This document shows positions 11,920 to 18,347 of a stretch of 25,053 nt of DNA, one piece after another. The position numbers were made by a program, and so were the translations under genes. The stretch spans positions 1-25,053 of the IMG/VR virus record IMGVR_UViG_3300046836_000420; one strand, written 5' to 3'. Positions within the stretch are counted from its first letter, which is position 1, and each line of letters begins with the position of its first letter. The notes beneath the pieces were generated by a model. That model worked only from the letters and a program-made list of their open reading frames with translations, ran no database searches and was not told where the DNA came from. The stretch is from a virus.

Positions 11920-13979
11920 TCTTCATCCACCGTGTAGCCCAACGTCATGTTGGAGATGGACGCCTGCCCAGCCGCCGTGCAGATGGCGCGCACCGCCACG
12001 TAAGGGAATTCGCCAATCGCCGGGATGATGGTCAGGTCGTAAGAGTTTTTGCTGATCTTGCCGATGTGGATGGTCCGGGTGTCGTCGTCGGGATCGACCA
12101 GGAGATAGATGTCCCAGACGTTCTGGCAGGCCATGCTGAAATCGATCCAGGCCTTGACCTTGTCGGGCGATTGCGCGGAGACGAAGGACGTCTCGATCAG
12201 CGACGTCAGCTCGCCGGCATTGGCGTAGGTCGTCCCGTTGAGCCCGCCATAGAGGTAAATCGTGTCGTTGGCGCCGCCGCCGATCGTCGAGCGCGCGTAA
12301 AGCTGGCGTTTACTCGCCGTGAAGTCCGTCGCGGTGAAGCCCGGCTGCTGGATGCTCCAGGCCGTGACCTTGGAATTGGGAAAGTAGGACAGCGTAAAGA
12401 TGTCGGGTCCGATCGCCATCATGAAACGACCGTCCAACGGCTCTATGGCGCTGCAGGATCGGGACGCCACGACCTCGCCGACGCTCGAATACCAATCGTG
12501 AATCAGCAGATCGATGGGCGAGCCGACATCGCCGACAAATGGTGTGTTAATAACATCGCGCGACTGAACACTTCTCACACCCGTATCGTCGAAATAGAAT
12601 ACATCCGTGTTGCCGTATGACAGGACGGAATTCGGTGCGAGCGTTCCGGTGTTCTGCAATGGATTGCGGAAGTTCGTTTGCGTCGCGTCCGACTGCAGGT
12701 CGTAGATGCGAATGGAGCGGCGGGAGAACAACGCCACATAGATTTGATACGGCGCGAGGCACAGCATCGGGTCGCTGCCTTCGGAATCATTGGCGACGGA
12801 GATGAAGCCCGGACCGCTCGCAGGAAGGCCGCCAGTCATGACGGTCGGGTCCGACAATGCGCAGTAGCGCAAGAGGTTGCCGGCAGGGAAGTAGATCCGC
12901 TGTTTGTAGGTGAAGGCGGACGTGCCGTATCCGGACGCCCGGCCTGTCGCGAAATAGCTCGTCGTGACCGAGGCCGCGATCGTGATCGTGTAGGTGGAAT
13001 TGGTCACATAGGTGCCGCCGAGCGTGGCGCGGACGACCTGGGCAACTGGGGCGACGGCGGTGACGCCGCCGGCAAAAGCCGTGTTCGTCGTGCCAAAGGC
13101 GCCGTTGACCGTCGGCACGATGGCAAGGCCGTTGGGCGACGCGCCGGTGCCGGTGGCGGCGAACACCGTCACTACGTTCCCCGTGACGGACGCCTGGTAG
13201 CCGGATGCGCTGGTGTTGTTGGTGATCTCCACCGCCACGGCGTTCGCGGTCGTAGGATTGTCGATGAGGTAGGGCACCGGCGCCGTGATGAGATGCACGC
13301 CGGAGATGGTGAGGTCGGTCAAGGTGCCAGTCACGCCGGAGGTGATGGTCAGCGTGCCGCTCGAGCGTACCTCGGTGACGGCTGGAACATTGGCCTGGAG
13401 CGTCGTGAGGGTGATCGTGGCAGGCCCGGCAACAAAAGACGTCGCCGTGAACGGGACACCAGGGACGTCGGCTGTGATCAGGATGTCCGAGCCCGACGCC
13501 GTCGCGTGCACGGCCGCATCACCGTCGACCTTGCTCGCAAGGTAAGCCGCGAGCGTCGTCTGCGAGGAATTCGCATCGGACAGCGCGTCCCAGGCCGTCA
13601 TGTTTACGCCGTTGTACCAGTGGTGGATGTTGCCGTCATTGTATTCGGCAATGACGTAGTACTGGGCCGCGAACACGGTGACCTTGAGCAGACGTGTCAT
13701 GGTCGTGCCAGGGTCCAGCCGCTGGTACTGCACGCCGACCGGCATGGAGCCGGCGAGGTTGGCCGACCCGAACACGGTCAGTTGTCCGTTGATGTTGGAG
13801 AGCCCGAAGGTACCGGCTGGGAGCGTGTAGGTCGGCACCCACTTCTTGGATCTTTCCAGATCGCCGCCGCGGCTGATGACGGCGTTGGTCAGCGTCCAGA
13901 GGGTGCCGGGGGGCGCCGCGGCACGCGGCCGGCGGTGATCGAGCCCATACTTGAAATCGGCGACGACGACGGATGGCAC
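11916..13979 (-). CDS. Tail tubular protein B (nozzle, T7 gp12-like)
   Basis: A 687-residue tail component forming the nozzle below the adaptor, through which DNA leaves. Typical elements are the N-terminal FKYGLDHRRPRAAAPPGTLWTLTNAVISRGG-type segment (residues about 9-39), the RASGYGTSAFTYKQRIYFPAG block, and IYVALFSRRSIRIYDLQSD followed by SVLSYGNTDVFYFDDTGVRS, seen in nozzle beta-propellers. It also has a C-terminal QNVWDIYLLVDPDDD strand region. Residues about 140-335 form a Thr/Val/Ala-rich beta insertion containing two similar units. The start codon is GTG (13979), directly after the adaptor stop, with AAGGTG five bases upstream. It ends in an ATGA overlap with the gp13-like gene. Length is somewhat shorter than T7 gp12, which is about 794 residues. 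Confidence 0.85.
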   Translation of the reverse strand: MPSVVVADFKYGLDHRRPRAAAPPGTLWTLTNAVISRGGDLERSKKWVPTYTLPAGTFGLSNINGQLTVFGSANLAGSMPVGVQYQRLDPGTTMTRLLKVTVFAAQYYVIAEYNDGNIHHWYNGVNMTAWDALSDANSSQTTLAAYLASKVDGDAAVHATASGSDILITADVPGVPFTATSFVAGPATITLTTLQANVPAVTEVRSSGTLTITSGVTGTLTDLTISGVHLITAPVPYLIDNPTTANAVAVEITNNTSASGYQASVTGNVVTVFAATGTGASPNGLAIVPTVNGAFGTTNTAFAGGVTAVAPVAQVVRATLGGTYVTNSTYTITIAASVTTSYFATGRASGYGTSAFTYKQRIYFPAGNLLRYCALSDPTVMTGGLPASGPGFISVANDSEGSDPMLCLAPYQIYVALFSRRSIRIYDLQSDATQTNFRNPLQNTGTLAPNSVLSYGNTDVFYFDDTGVRSVQSRDVINTPFVGDVGSPIDLLIHDWYSSVGEVVASRSCSAIEPLDGRFMMAIGPDIFTLSYFPNSKVTAWSIQQPGFTATDFTASKRQLYARSTIGGGANDTIYLYGGLNGTTYANAGELTSLIETSFVSAQSPDKVKAWIDFSMACQNVWDIYLLVDPDDDTRTIHIGKISKNSYDLTIIPAIGEFPYVAVRAICTAAGQASISNMTLGYTVDEE
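13050..13559 (-). other. Duplicated beta module inserted in the nozzle protein
   Basis: Residues about 141-186 and 244-309 of tail tubular protein B have the same order of elements: an Ala-rich helix, a short 'ATASGSDILITADVPG' or 'ASVTGNVVTVFAATGTG' hairpin, then a hydrophobic strand and a Gly turn. Between and after them are Thr/Val-rich strands. It looks like two diverged copies of a small beta domain on the tail exterior. Similarity was judged by eye only. Confidence 0.45.
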
Positions 13980-14675
13980 CTAAGCACCTTGCACGCGCAG
14001 CACCACGCGATTTGGGACTTCGGACGGGAGCTCGCCATTGATGGCGACTGTGCGTCGGTCTGACGCCGCATTGGCGATCTCGTCGGTGTAGAGCTCGGAC
14101 AATTCGAGCTTCATCTCCTGCAGGACTAATTGGTTGGTGATGAAGCGGCACGCGGCTTGCAGCACGACTAATTTATCATCGAGAAGGCAGATGTCGGTGT
14201 CGGCGACGAGCGGCGTTATGGCGACAGTGCCCTGCACATAGATCCGCTGGCCGTTGTCGTTGGAGATCGGCCACAACTCCATCATCTCGATGCCGTTGAC
14301 CCACTTGATGTCGTAACGCGAGACGGGGTTGCCGCCGCGTGCCCCGGCGTAACTGTCCCAGATCGCGTATTCGCGAAAACCTATTCCACGTGGAACAGGG
14401 GTATTCGAGGAACCCCAGAAATTGCGGACCTCGAGGATGCGGGTGGAATCACATCCTGCCGGAAGGCCGAAGAACTGCTGGCCGGCATTGGCGACGAAGG
14501 GCGTGAAGGTCGATTCGAGGTGTTTCCAGGCCGTAGCCTTCCACAGCTTCTCATAGGCGCGGTTGATGGCCCAGTTGAGGCGCGGGATGTCGTCGGGCCC
14601 GACCGCAGGATCCGTGCTGCGACCGAGCTCGTCGCGCAGCCCCTGGCGAAGCTCGAGGAAGGGTCGGTTTCTCAA
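13980..14675 (-). CDS. Tail tubular protein A (adaptor/gatekeeper, T7 gp11-like)
   Basis: A 231-residue protein that links the portal ring to the tail nozzle. The pattern fits the gp11 family: an N-terminal helix FLELRQGLRDELG, IPRLNWAINRAYEKLWKATAWKHLE, then PAGCDSTRILEVRNFWGSS. The C-terminal helices CRFITNQLVLQEMKLELSELYTDEIANA also fit. The start is TTG at 14675. There is no in-frame ATG or GTG nearby, an in-frame TGA lies just upstream, and no good ribosome site is visible, so translation may be weak or depend on upstream ribosomes. Residues 93-100 (PVPRGIGF) are written in eight successive codons ending in A or T, including ATA, over a parS-like palindrome. Elsewhere the gene prefers G/C-ending codons. 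Confidence 0.85.
   Translation of the reverse strand: MRNRPFLELRQGLRDELGRSTDPAVGPDDIPRLNWAINRAYEKLWKATAWKHLESTFTPFVANAGQQFFGLPAGCDSTRILEVRNFWGSSNTPVPRGIGFREYAIWDSYAGARGGNPVSRYDIKWVNGIEMMELWPISNDNGQRIYVQGTVAITPLVADTDICLLDDKLVVLQAACRFITNQLVLQEMKLELSELYTDEIANAASDRRTVAINGELPSEVPNRVVLRVQGA
14382..14397. promoter_or_regulatory. parS-like ParB-binding palindrome inside the adaptor gene
   Basis: The plus strand reads TATTCCACGTGGAACA. The opposite strand, TGTTCCACGTGGAATA, matches the symmetric parS variant TGTTCCACGTGGAACA at 15 of 16 positions and the classic TGTTTCACGTGAAACA at 13 of 16. It contains a perfect 12-base palindrome, TTCCACGTGGAA. It lies within codons 93-98 of the adaptor gene, in a run of eight codons ending in A or T that is unlike the surrounding GC-ending codon use. 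Only two other CACGTG cores were seen (1384-1389, 4972-4977), and neither has parS flanks. A role in binding host ParB is inferred. Confidence 0.55.
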
Positions 14676-14701
14676 GGATCACAACCATCACAAATAGAGG
14701 G

Positions 14702-14734
14702 AGGTGCAGGCGGGATCGGGATCTCCCTGCACCT
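14702..14734 (-). terminator. Strong stem-loop after the 2-TM protein gene (attenuator/processing hairpin)
   Basis: AGGTGCAGG (14702-14710) and CCTGCACCT (14726-14734) are perfect 9-base complements around a 15-base loop, in the 57-base gap before the adaptor gene. In the minus-strand transcript, the 5' arm overlaps the TAG stop of the upstream gene. After the stem comes CCCTCTATTTGTG rather than a real U-run, so full intrinsic termination is doubtful. It may instead attenuate, protect or process the late mRNA between the small-gene cluster and the tail genes. Confidence 0.5.
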
Positions 14735-14963
14735 AGCCGATTGCCGGAAAGCTGTCGCAGCCGAGCCTAAGCGGCCGGATGCCGCCGACCAGCTGCAGCA
14801 AAAGCAGGATCAATATGAGGACGCCGACCACCATGATGACGACCTTCGCCACCTGGCCGAAGGGAGCCGGCAGCGGCAGCATGTCGACCACATAGATCAG
14901 GAGCCACATCACCAATCCAAGAATGACGATGTAGACGACGAGGAGAATGAGCGTCTCGATCAT
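14733..14963 (-). CDS. Two-TM small membrane protein (Thivi_2564-like, possible holin)
   Basis: A 76-residue, very hydrophobic protein with two membrane segments: about residues 3-27 (ETLILLVVYIVILGLVMWLL) and 38-62 (VAKVVIMVVGVLILILLLLQ). A short loop with MLPLPAPFG joins them. This hairpin pattern and the Leu/Val-rich ends recall the Thivi_2564 family, which is widespread in phages and sometimes annotated as holin. The ATG overlaps the preceding stop (ATGA). It could be the holin although it lies about 10 kb from the endolysin, or a virion or host-envelope protein. It ends in a stem-loop. Confidence 0.75.
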   Translation of the reverse strand: MIETLILLVVYIVILGLVMWLLIYVVDMLPLPAPFGQVAKVVIMVVGVLILILLLLQLVGGIRPLRLGCDSFPAIG

Positions 14964-15244
14964 CGCCGTTTGCCCTGTGGCGGGGGTGCTTGCGGAGGTG
15001 GTTCCGGCTTAGGCTCTTCCGGCGGCGGTGCCGGTGGCTCCGGCGGGGGTGCTGGCGGCTCTTCCTGCGGCGCGGCCTCTTCGGGTTTCACCGGCTCCTC
15101 TTTCGGCACTTCCGGCGGCGGCGGCACGACGTCGATCGGCTTCTCGTTGGGCCTGTCCGGCAGGGGGCCGCCATCCACATGGGGCTGATTCACAGGGGGC
15201 GGCGGCACAATCACATTGGGCTTTGCTTCGGGCTCTTTGGCCAT
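14960..15244 (-). CDS. Pro/Glu-rich low-complexity protein
   Basis: A 94-residue protein made mostly of Pro, Glu, Lys and Ala. It starts MAKEPEAKPNVIVPPPPVNQ, has a middle stretch DVVPPPPEVPKEEPVKPEE, and ends in repeated PPAPPPEP-type sequence with a basic GKRR terminus. No fold, signal peptide or membrane segment is visible; it should be extended and disordered. A good ribosome site (GAGG, 8-base spacer) precedes the ATG at 15244, and it is coupled to the 2-TM gene by ATGA, so it is likely to be expressed. A TonB-like rigid spacer or head/tail linker are possibilities, but no function can be assigned. Confidence 0.68.
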   Translation of the reverse strand: MAKEPEAKPNVIVPPPPVNQPHVDGGPLPDRPNEKPIDVVPPPPEVPKEEPVKPEEAAPQEEPPAPPPEPPAPPPEEPKPEPPPQAPPPQGKRR

Positions 15245-15245
15245 G

Positions 15246-15392
15246 TCACTTCCCTCGCTTGGCTACGGGCTTCGGCCGTCCCGCCGTCCTAAGTGCAATT
15301 GCGACGGCTTGCTTCTGCGGTTTGCCGGCTTTTATCTCGGTCTTGATGTTCGACGAGACCGTCTTGTTGCTGGTGCCCTTCTTCAATGACAT
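15246..15392 (-). CDS. Possible independent 48-residue basic protein (internal start)
   Basis: This is the in-frame 3' part of the preceding gene. The ATG at 15392 has a near-ideal ribosome site (AAGGAG, then eight bases). The peptide beginning MSLKKGTSNK is complete in itself and looks like the short DUF6496-like proteins (KKGxSxKTxSxNIKxE, GKPQKQAVAIAL). Two products, a 163-residue fusion and this short form, may therefore be made from one reading frame. It could also be just a fusion protein with a fortuitous internal site (KEGEAEM codons). Confidence 0.5.
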   Translation of the reverse strand: MSLKKGTSNKTVSSNIKTEIKAGKPQKQAVAIALRTAGRPKPVAKRGK

Positions 15393-15737
15393 TTCGGCCT
15401 CTCCTTCCTTGACCCAATCTCGAAAGCGTTGTGTCGGCTTGGCGACTTCCGGCTTTAACTCCGGTTTAGGCTCCTCGGCCTTCGGCTGCTTGCGGGCTGC
15501 GGCCGGCTCTACTATCAGCCTGCAATAGCTCCCGGTGTCCGGCGGCTTCTCGGTTTCCGGCACGACAGGCACCTCGGTGCGCGAATACATGTGCCCGTAC
15601 ATGTCGAGCACACCGAGGTTCACAGCGCCGCTCTCGTGCACATAGGCGACGATGCCCGCGAGTGGGTTCACGCCGTCGCTGCCGGCGGGCTCGTCCGCAG
15701 CCGGATGATACTGGACGCGCTCACCTATGGCGGTCAC
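15246..15737 (-). CDS. Two-module small phage protein (GTG start; internal start likely)
   Basis: A 163-residue protein with two parts. Residues 1-77 (TAIGERVQYHPAADEPAGSD, then an AGIVAYVHESGAVNLGVLD strand region, then a TEVPVVP turn) resemble small beta-rich proteins common in late operons of podoviruses. Residues 116-163 (MSLKKGTSNKTVSSNIKTEI, KAGKPQKQAVAIAL) match a small basic phage/bacterial protein (DUF6496-like) that usually stands alone. A Lys/Pro/Glu linker (78-115) joins them. The start is GTG at 15737, in a GTGA overlap with the previous stop and with GAGG seven bases upstream. No ATG gives the first module. An internal ATG at 15392, preceded by AAGGAG and an 8-base spacer, could yield the 48-residue basic protein separately. 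Functions are unknown. Confidence 0.72.
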   Translation of the reverse strand: MTAIGERVQYHPAADEPAGSDGVNPLAGIVAYVHESGAVNLGVLDMYGHMYSRTEVPVVPETEKPPDTGSYCRLIVEPAAARKQPKAEEPKPELKPEVAKPTQRFRDWVKEGEAEMSLKKGTSNKTVSSNIKTEIKAGKPQKQAVAIALRTAGRPKPVAKRGK

Positions 15738-16141
15738 GACACGACCTCGCGGCCATGCGCGGTGCGCTTGATCGGCGCCGGCCCTTGCGGCGCGGCCGGC
15801 AGCACGATGTCGTCCATGATCTTGGCGACCGGAGCACCGAAGACCGCCGTGATGATCTTGGAGCCATAGATATTGCTTAAGCGCTCCCGCTCCTCGTCCT
15901 CGCTGCGCTCGACCTCGGCGGCGGCAAGCTGAAACGGCTTGCCCTTCTGCTCGGGGAGCGCAAACTCGTCGATGTTGACGTGATCGGTGAACTCGTTCTT
16001 GGCGGGCGTGATGTCGGTCACGGCATCCTCGCCATGAATGGTCTTCAGGATCTTGATCTCGGACGCCGTGATGCCCTTCTTGACGATCTCGTGGTTGATG
16101 CCGGTGCCCACGAGGTGAACGAAGGCGTTGTACAATTTCAT
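15734..16141 (-). CDS. Hypothetical late-operon protein
   Basis: A 135-residue protein that I cannot place. Starting MKLYNAFVHLVGTGINHEIV, it contains EIKILKTIHGEDAVTDITPA, a pattern reminiscent of small phage proteins with an 'IHGxDxV' core. A charged helix (AAAEVERSEDEERERLSNIYG) and a short C-terminal tail with Pro follow. It has no signal, membrane segment or catalytic motif. The ATG at 16141 overlaps the stop of the preceding gene (ATGA) and has GGAG eight bases upstream. It is translationally coupled to the two-module protein by GTGA. The position downstream of capsid genes suggests a virion or assembly role. Confidence 0.72.
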   Translation of the reverse strand: MKLYNAFVHLVGTGINHEIVKKGITASEIKILKTIHGEDAVTDITPAKNEFTDHVNIDEFALPEQKGKPFQLAAAEVERSEDEERERLSNIYGSKIITAVFGAPVAKIMDDIVLPAAPQGPAPIKRTAHGREVVS

Positions 16142-16368
16142 GGTGTGATCTCCGGGGCCACAGGCGCCTTGACGATGGGTTCCGGCAGGGTCGTGTCGAC
16201 ATCGGATGAAGGCCGCTGGATGGAGCCAACGACCTCGTAGAAAGAGAACAGGCGTTCCGCCTTGTACATGCCGGACGGATCGTCGGTGATCATTCGGTAG
16301 ATATCGCCACGGCGCATGAACACATACATGTTGTCGTTATAGACAAGCGCCGTGGCGATCTCTTCCAT
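16138..16368 (-). CDS. Small hypothetical protein
   Basis: A 76-residue protein. Residues 1-50 look like a compact alpha/beta fold (MEEIATALVYNDNMYVFMRR, GDIYRMITDD, SGMYKAERLFSFYEVV), and the remainder is Pro-rich and probably disordered. The ATG directly follows the stop of the 299-residue gene (TAAATG) without a clear ribosome site, so coupled translation is likely. It ends in ATGA with the next gene. No family recognised. Confidence 0.7.
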   Translation of the reverse strand: MEEIATALVYNDNMYVFMRRGDIYRMITDDPSGMYKAERLFSFYEVVGSIQRPSSDVDTTLPEPIVKAPVAPEITP

Positions 16369-17268
16369 TTACGTCGTGCTCTGGGCCAGACCTGGGTAGC
16401 GAGCCGTCGGAACAGACAGCACCACGCTGAAGTTGATGGTTCCGTTGGGCGTGGCGTTCGGTGTCCAGGTGCCGCGAACATCACCCGTGACGTTCGTGGG
16501 CAGTGAATTATCACCAGCGACGAAGACGCCCGCCGTCGGGATGGCGCCATCCTGGAGCTCGCGGAGTGCCAGCGCCGGCATAGGCAAGTAGACGGGAAGC
16601 CCATAGACCTTGCCGAAGCCGACGGAGACGTTGCCGGCGGTCGCAGCGCTCATCGCGATGCGGGTGATGGACTTGAACGCCTTCTTGCCCAGCACCGGCG
16701 TGGTGCCGTTGAGGGAAAGGCGCTCCGTCATCACCTGACCGTATTCGTCGAGGCCGAAGACGGTCGCCGTCTGCGTGGTGTCGCCGGCGGAAGCCGAGAC
16801 GATCTGACAGTTGACCGGCATGGCGTTGATCAAATTCGCCGCGGCGGCGAGCGTCAAATTGCCGGCAGCTCCGACCGCCTGCGCGGCAGCGAACTGATTG
16901 GTGACGGCAGTGGGCAACGCGCCGAAGTCGACGAACGCAAGCGTGAAATTCTGCGTCCGCAACGTGTTTGCCGTCGGCCTTTGGGGTTGGTCGTCGAGAA
17001 ATCCAATGTAGTTGGATTGCAGCCGACAAGTCGTGTTCGCCGGAATGGAAGTTGCGCCGTTCCAGGTCACGGTGGCGTTAGAAGCGCCGTAGGAGATCGA
17101 GAAATCGTTCGGGCAGAAGGCTCGCGTCTGCAGCCCTTCCACGTACATCTCCTGGCCATAAGTGCCACGATAATTGCCCGCGTTCTTGCCCGCGGGATAA
17201 GCGAAGGTGAGCGTTCCGCCGTTTGGCACAGCAGCGGAGACGGTTGTTGAGAGTACATCCCAAGCCAT
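16369..17268 (-). CDS. Putative virion-associated protein downstream of major capsid
   Basis: A 299-residue protein rich in Thr, Ala, Asn and Val, with many predicted beta strands (GGTLTFAYPAGKNAGNYRGT; NVSVGFGKVYGLPVYLPMP; GTINFSVVLSVPTARYPGL). There are no Cys-rich or membrane segments. It has the strongest ribosome site in the window (GGAGGA, seven bases before ATG) and immediately follows the major capsid gene. Abundant head-decoration or cement-type proteins are often found there. The sequence VFGLDEYGQVMTERLSLNGT looks like a structured beta domain rather than an enzyme. I do not recognise a named family; the structural role is inferred from position, composition and expected expression. 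Confidence 0.72.
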   Translation of the reverse strand: MAWDVLSTTVSAAVPNGGTLTFAYPAGKNAGNYRGTYGQEMYVEGLQTRAFCPNDFSISYGASNATVTWNGATSIPANTTCRLQSNYIGFLDDQPQRPTANTLRTQNFTLAFVDFGALPTAVTNQFAAAQAVGAAGNLTLAAAANLINAMPVNCQIVSASAGDTTQTATVFGLDEYGQVMTERLSLNGTTPVLGKKAFKSITRIAMSAATAGNVSVGFGKVYGLPVYLPMPALALRELQDGAIPTAGVFVAGDNSLPTNVTGDVRGTWTPNATPNGTINFSVVLSVPTARYPGLAQSTT

Positions 17269-17294
17269 TTTAAGTCCTCCTTTCTGCTATGGGT

Positions 17295-18329
17295 TTACGG
17301 GAAAGCGTAGACGCCGTGGCAATTACGCTGATCTGCGATCATGCCACCAACCCACGTCTTCGCTTTGTAGAAGACATACTTGTCCTCCGGCCGCGGCGGC
17401 GTGTGCTCCTTCTCATCCTCGCCCTCGATGACGAAGGGGGTGAGGCGCGCGATGTCCAGGACGTAGAGATACTTCGCCTGGTTGAGGTCGTCTAAGGTCG
17501 GATCGTAGAAGATGTCGATATTGCCGACCTGGATGTCCCCGACGGAGAGATCCTTCTTCTGGGCGTAGCCGGTCATCGTGAAAGTGCCGTTGGCCCGGTA
17601 TTCGGCTTTCAGGCGATCGATCATGGACGAGCCGGCGACGCCGATATTCGGGTTGCCGCCGAAACGCCTTAGCTGCGGGATCTCAAAGTCGAGAGTACGG
17701 AGCACGGCTTGCGTCGCCGCGGAAGCGCCGAGCGAGATCGCCGTCGATGCACGGTTCTGCCACTTGACGTTCAAGGCCGCATCGATGCCGCCGACGACAC
17801 CGACGGTCGGAGTGGGCGACACCCAGCCCTGGACACCGGGAAAGGCGAGGGCGGACTGCGTGCCGTCCTGCCAGAAGAGAGCGTTAAGGCCGCGCTCGAA
17901 CCCTTCTTGCATATCCTTGATCTTATATTCAAGAATATTGACTAGCATAGTGAGCTCACGATCGGTGTGCTCTACAGTCTTGTCACCGACATCGTCGACG
18001 ACGGAGATGCCGTCGTGCAGTAATTCATGCATCGTGATGTTGATGCCGACGTGGAACAGGCGCCACGGGGCGGTCACGCGCTTGATGTTGTTGGGGGAGC
18101 CGTAGGTGACGGTGTCGTCGTACTGGAAGCCCTGCAGGACAGATTCGACCTGCATGTTGACGGGCAAGCTCACCAGGCCTTTGCCGCCTGGGATGGTCTT
18201 TTGCTTGGCGCGCATCTTGCTCAACAGCGGACGGGCTTGGATGTGCTGGTCGCGCCAGCCGCCCTTCCGCATATAGAAATCAAGAGTTGAGTTAGCGACG
18301 CCCTCTATTTGTGCGAGGGTAAAAGGCAC
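17295..18329 (-). CDS. Major capsid protein
   Basis: A 344-residue protein of the size and character of an HK97-fold podovirus capsid protein, the shell subunit. The N-terminal helix MPFTLAQIEGVANSTLDFYM is followed by a basic loop. Then come a spine-helix-like region (LTMLVNILEYKIKDMQEGFERGLNALFWQ) and A-domain-like sequence (FEIPQLRRFGGNPNIGVAGSSMIDRLKAEYRANG). The C-terminal strands are YLYVLDIARLTPFVIEGED and YVFYKAKTWVGGMIADQRNC. Identity is also supported by the order portal-scaffold-this gene. The start codon is GTG at 18329, with AAGGA eight bases upstream. No ATG is available in the correct frame before the conserved helix. Confidence 0.88.
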   Translation of the reverse strand: MPFTLAQIEGVANSTLDFYMRKGGWRDQHIQARPLLSKMRAKQKTIPGGKGLVSLPVNMQVESVLQGFQYDDTVTYGSPNNIKRVTAPWRLFHVGINITMHELLHDGISVVDDVGDKTVEHTDRELTMLVNILEYKIKDMQEGFERGLNALFWQDGTQSALAFPGVQGWVSPTPTVGVVGGIDAALNVKWQNRASTAISLGASAATQAVLRTLDFEIPQLRRFGGNPNIGVAGSSMIDRLKAEYRANGTFTMTGYAQKKDLSVGDIQVGNIDIFYDPTLDDLNQAKYLYVLDIARLTPFVIEGEDEKEHTPPRPEDKYVFYKAKTWVGGMIADQRNCHGVYAFP

Positions 18330-18347
18330 AGGGGAGATCCTTGTCGT

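Noticed and set aside
12678-14063. Long plus-strand open frame (461 codons) opposite the nozzle gene
   Set aside because: Composition (Arg/Gly/Asp-rich, no hydrophobic core) is typical of an antisense shadow in GC-rich DNA, and the nozzle protein on the other strand is clear.
15741-16229. Upstream part of the long open frame ending at 15246
   Set aside because: Upstream of the GTG at 15737 the frame shadows the 135-residue gene and is His/Arg/Gly-rich without protein-like character.
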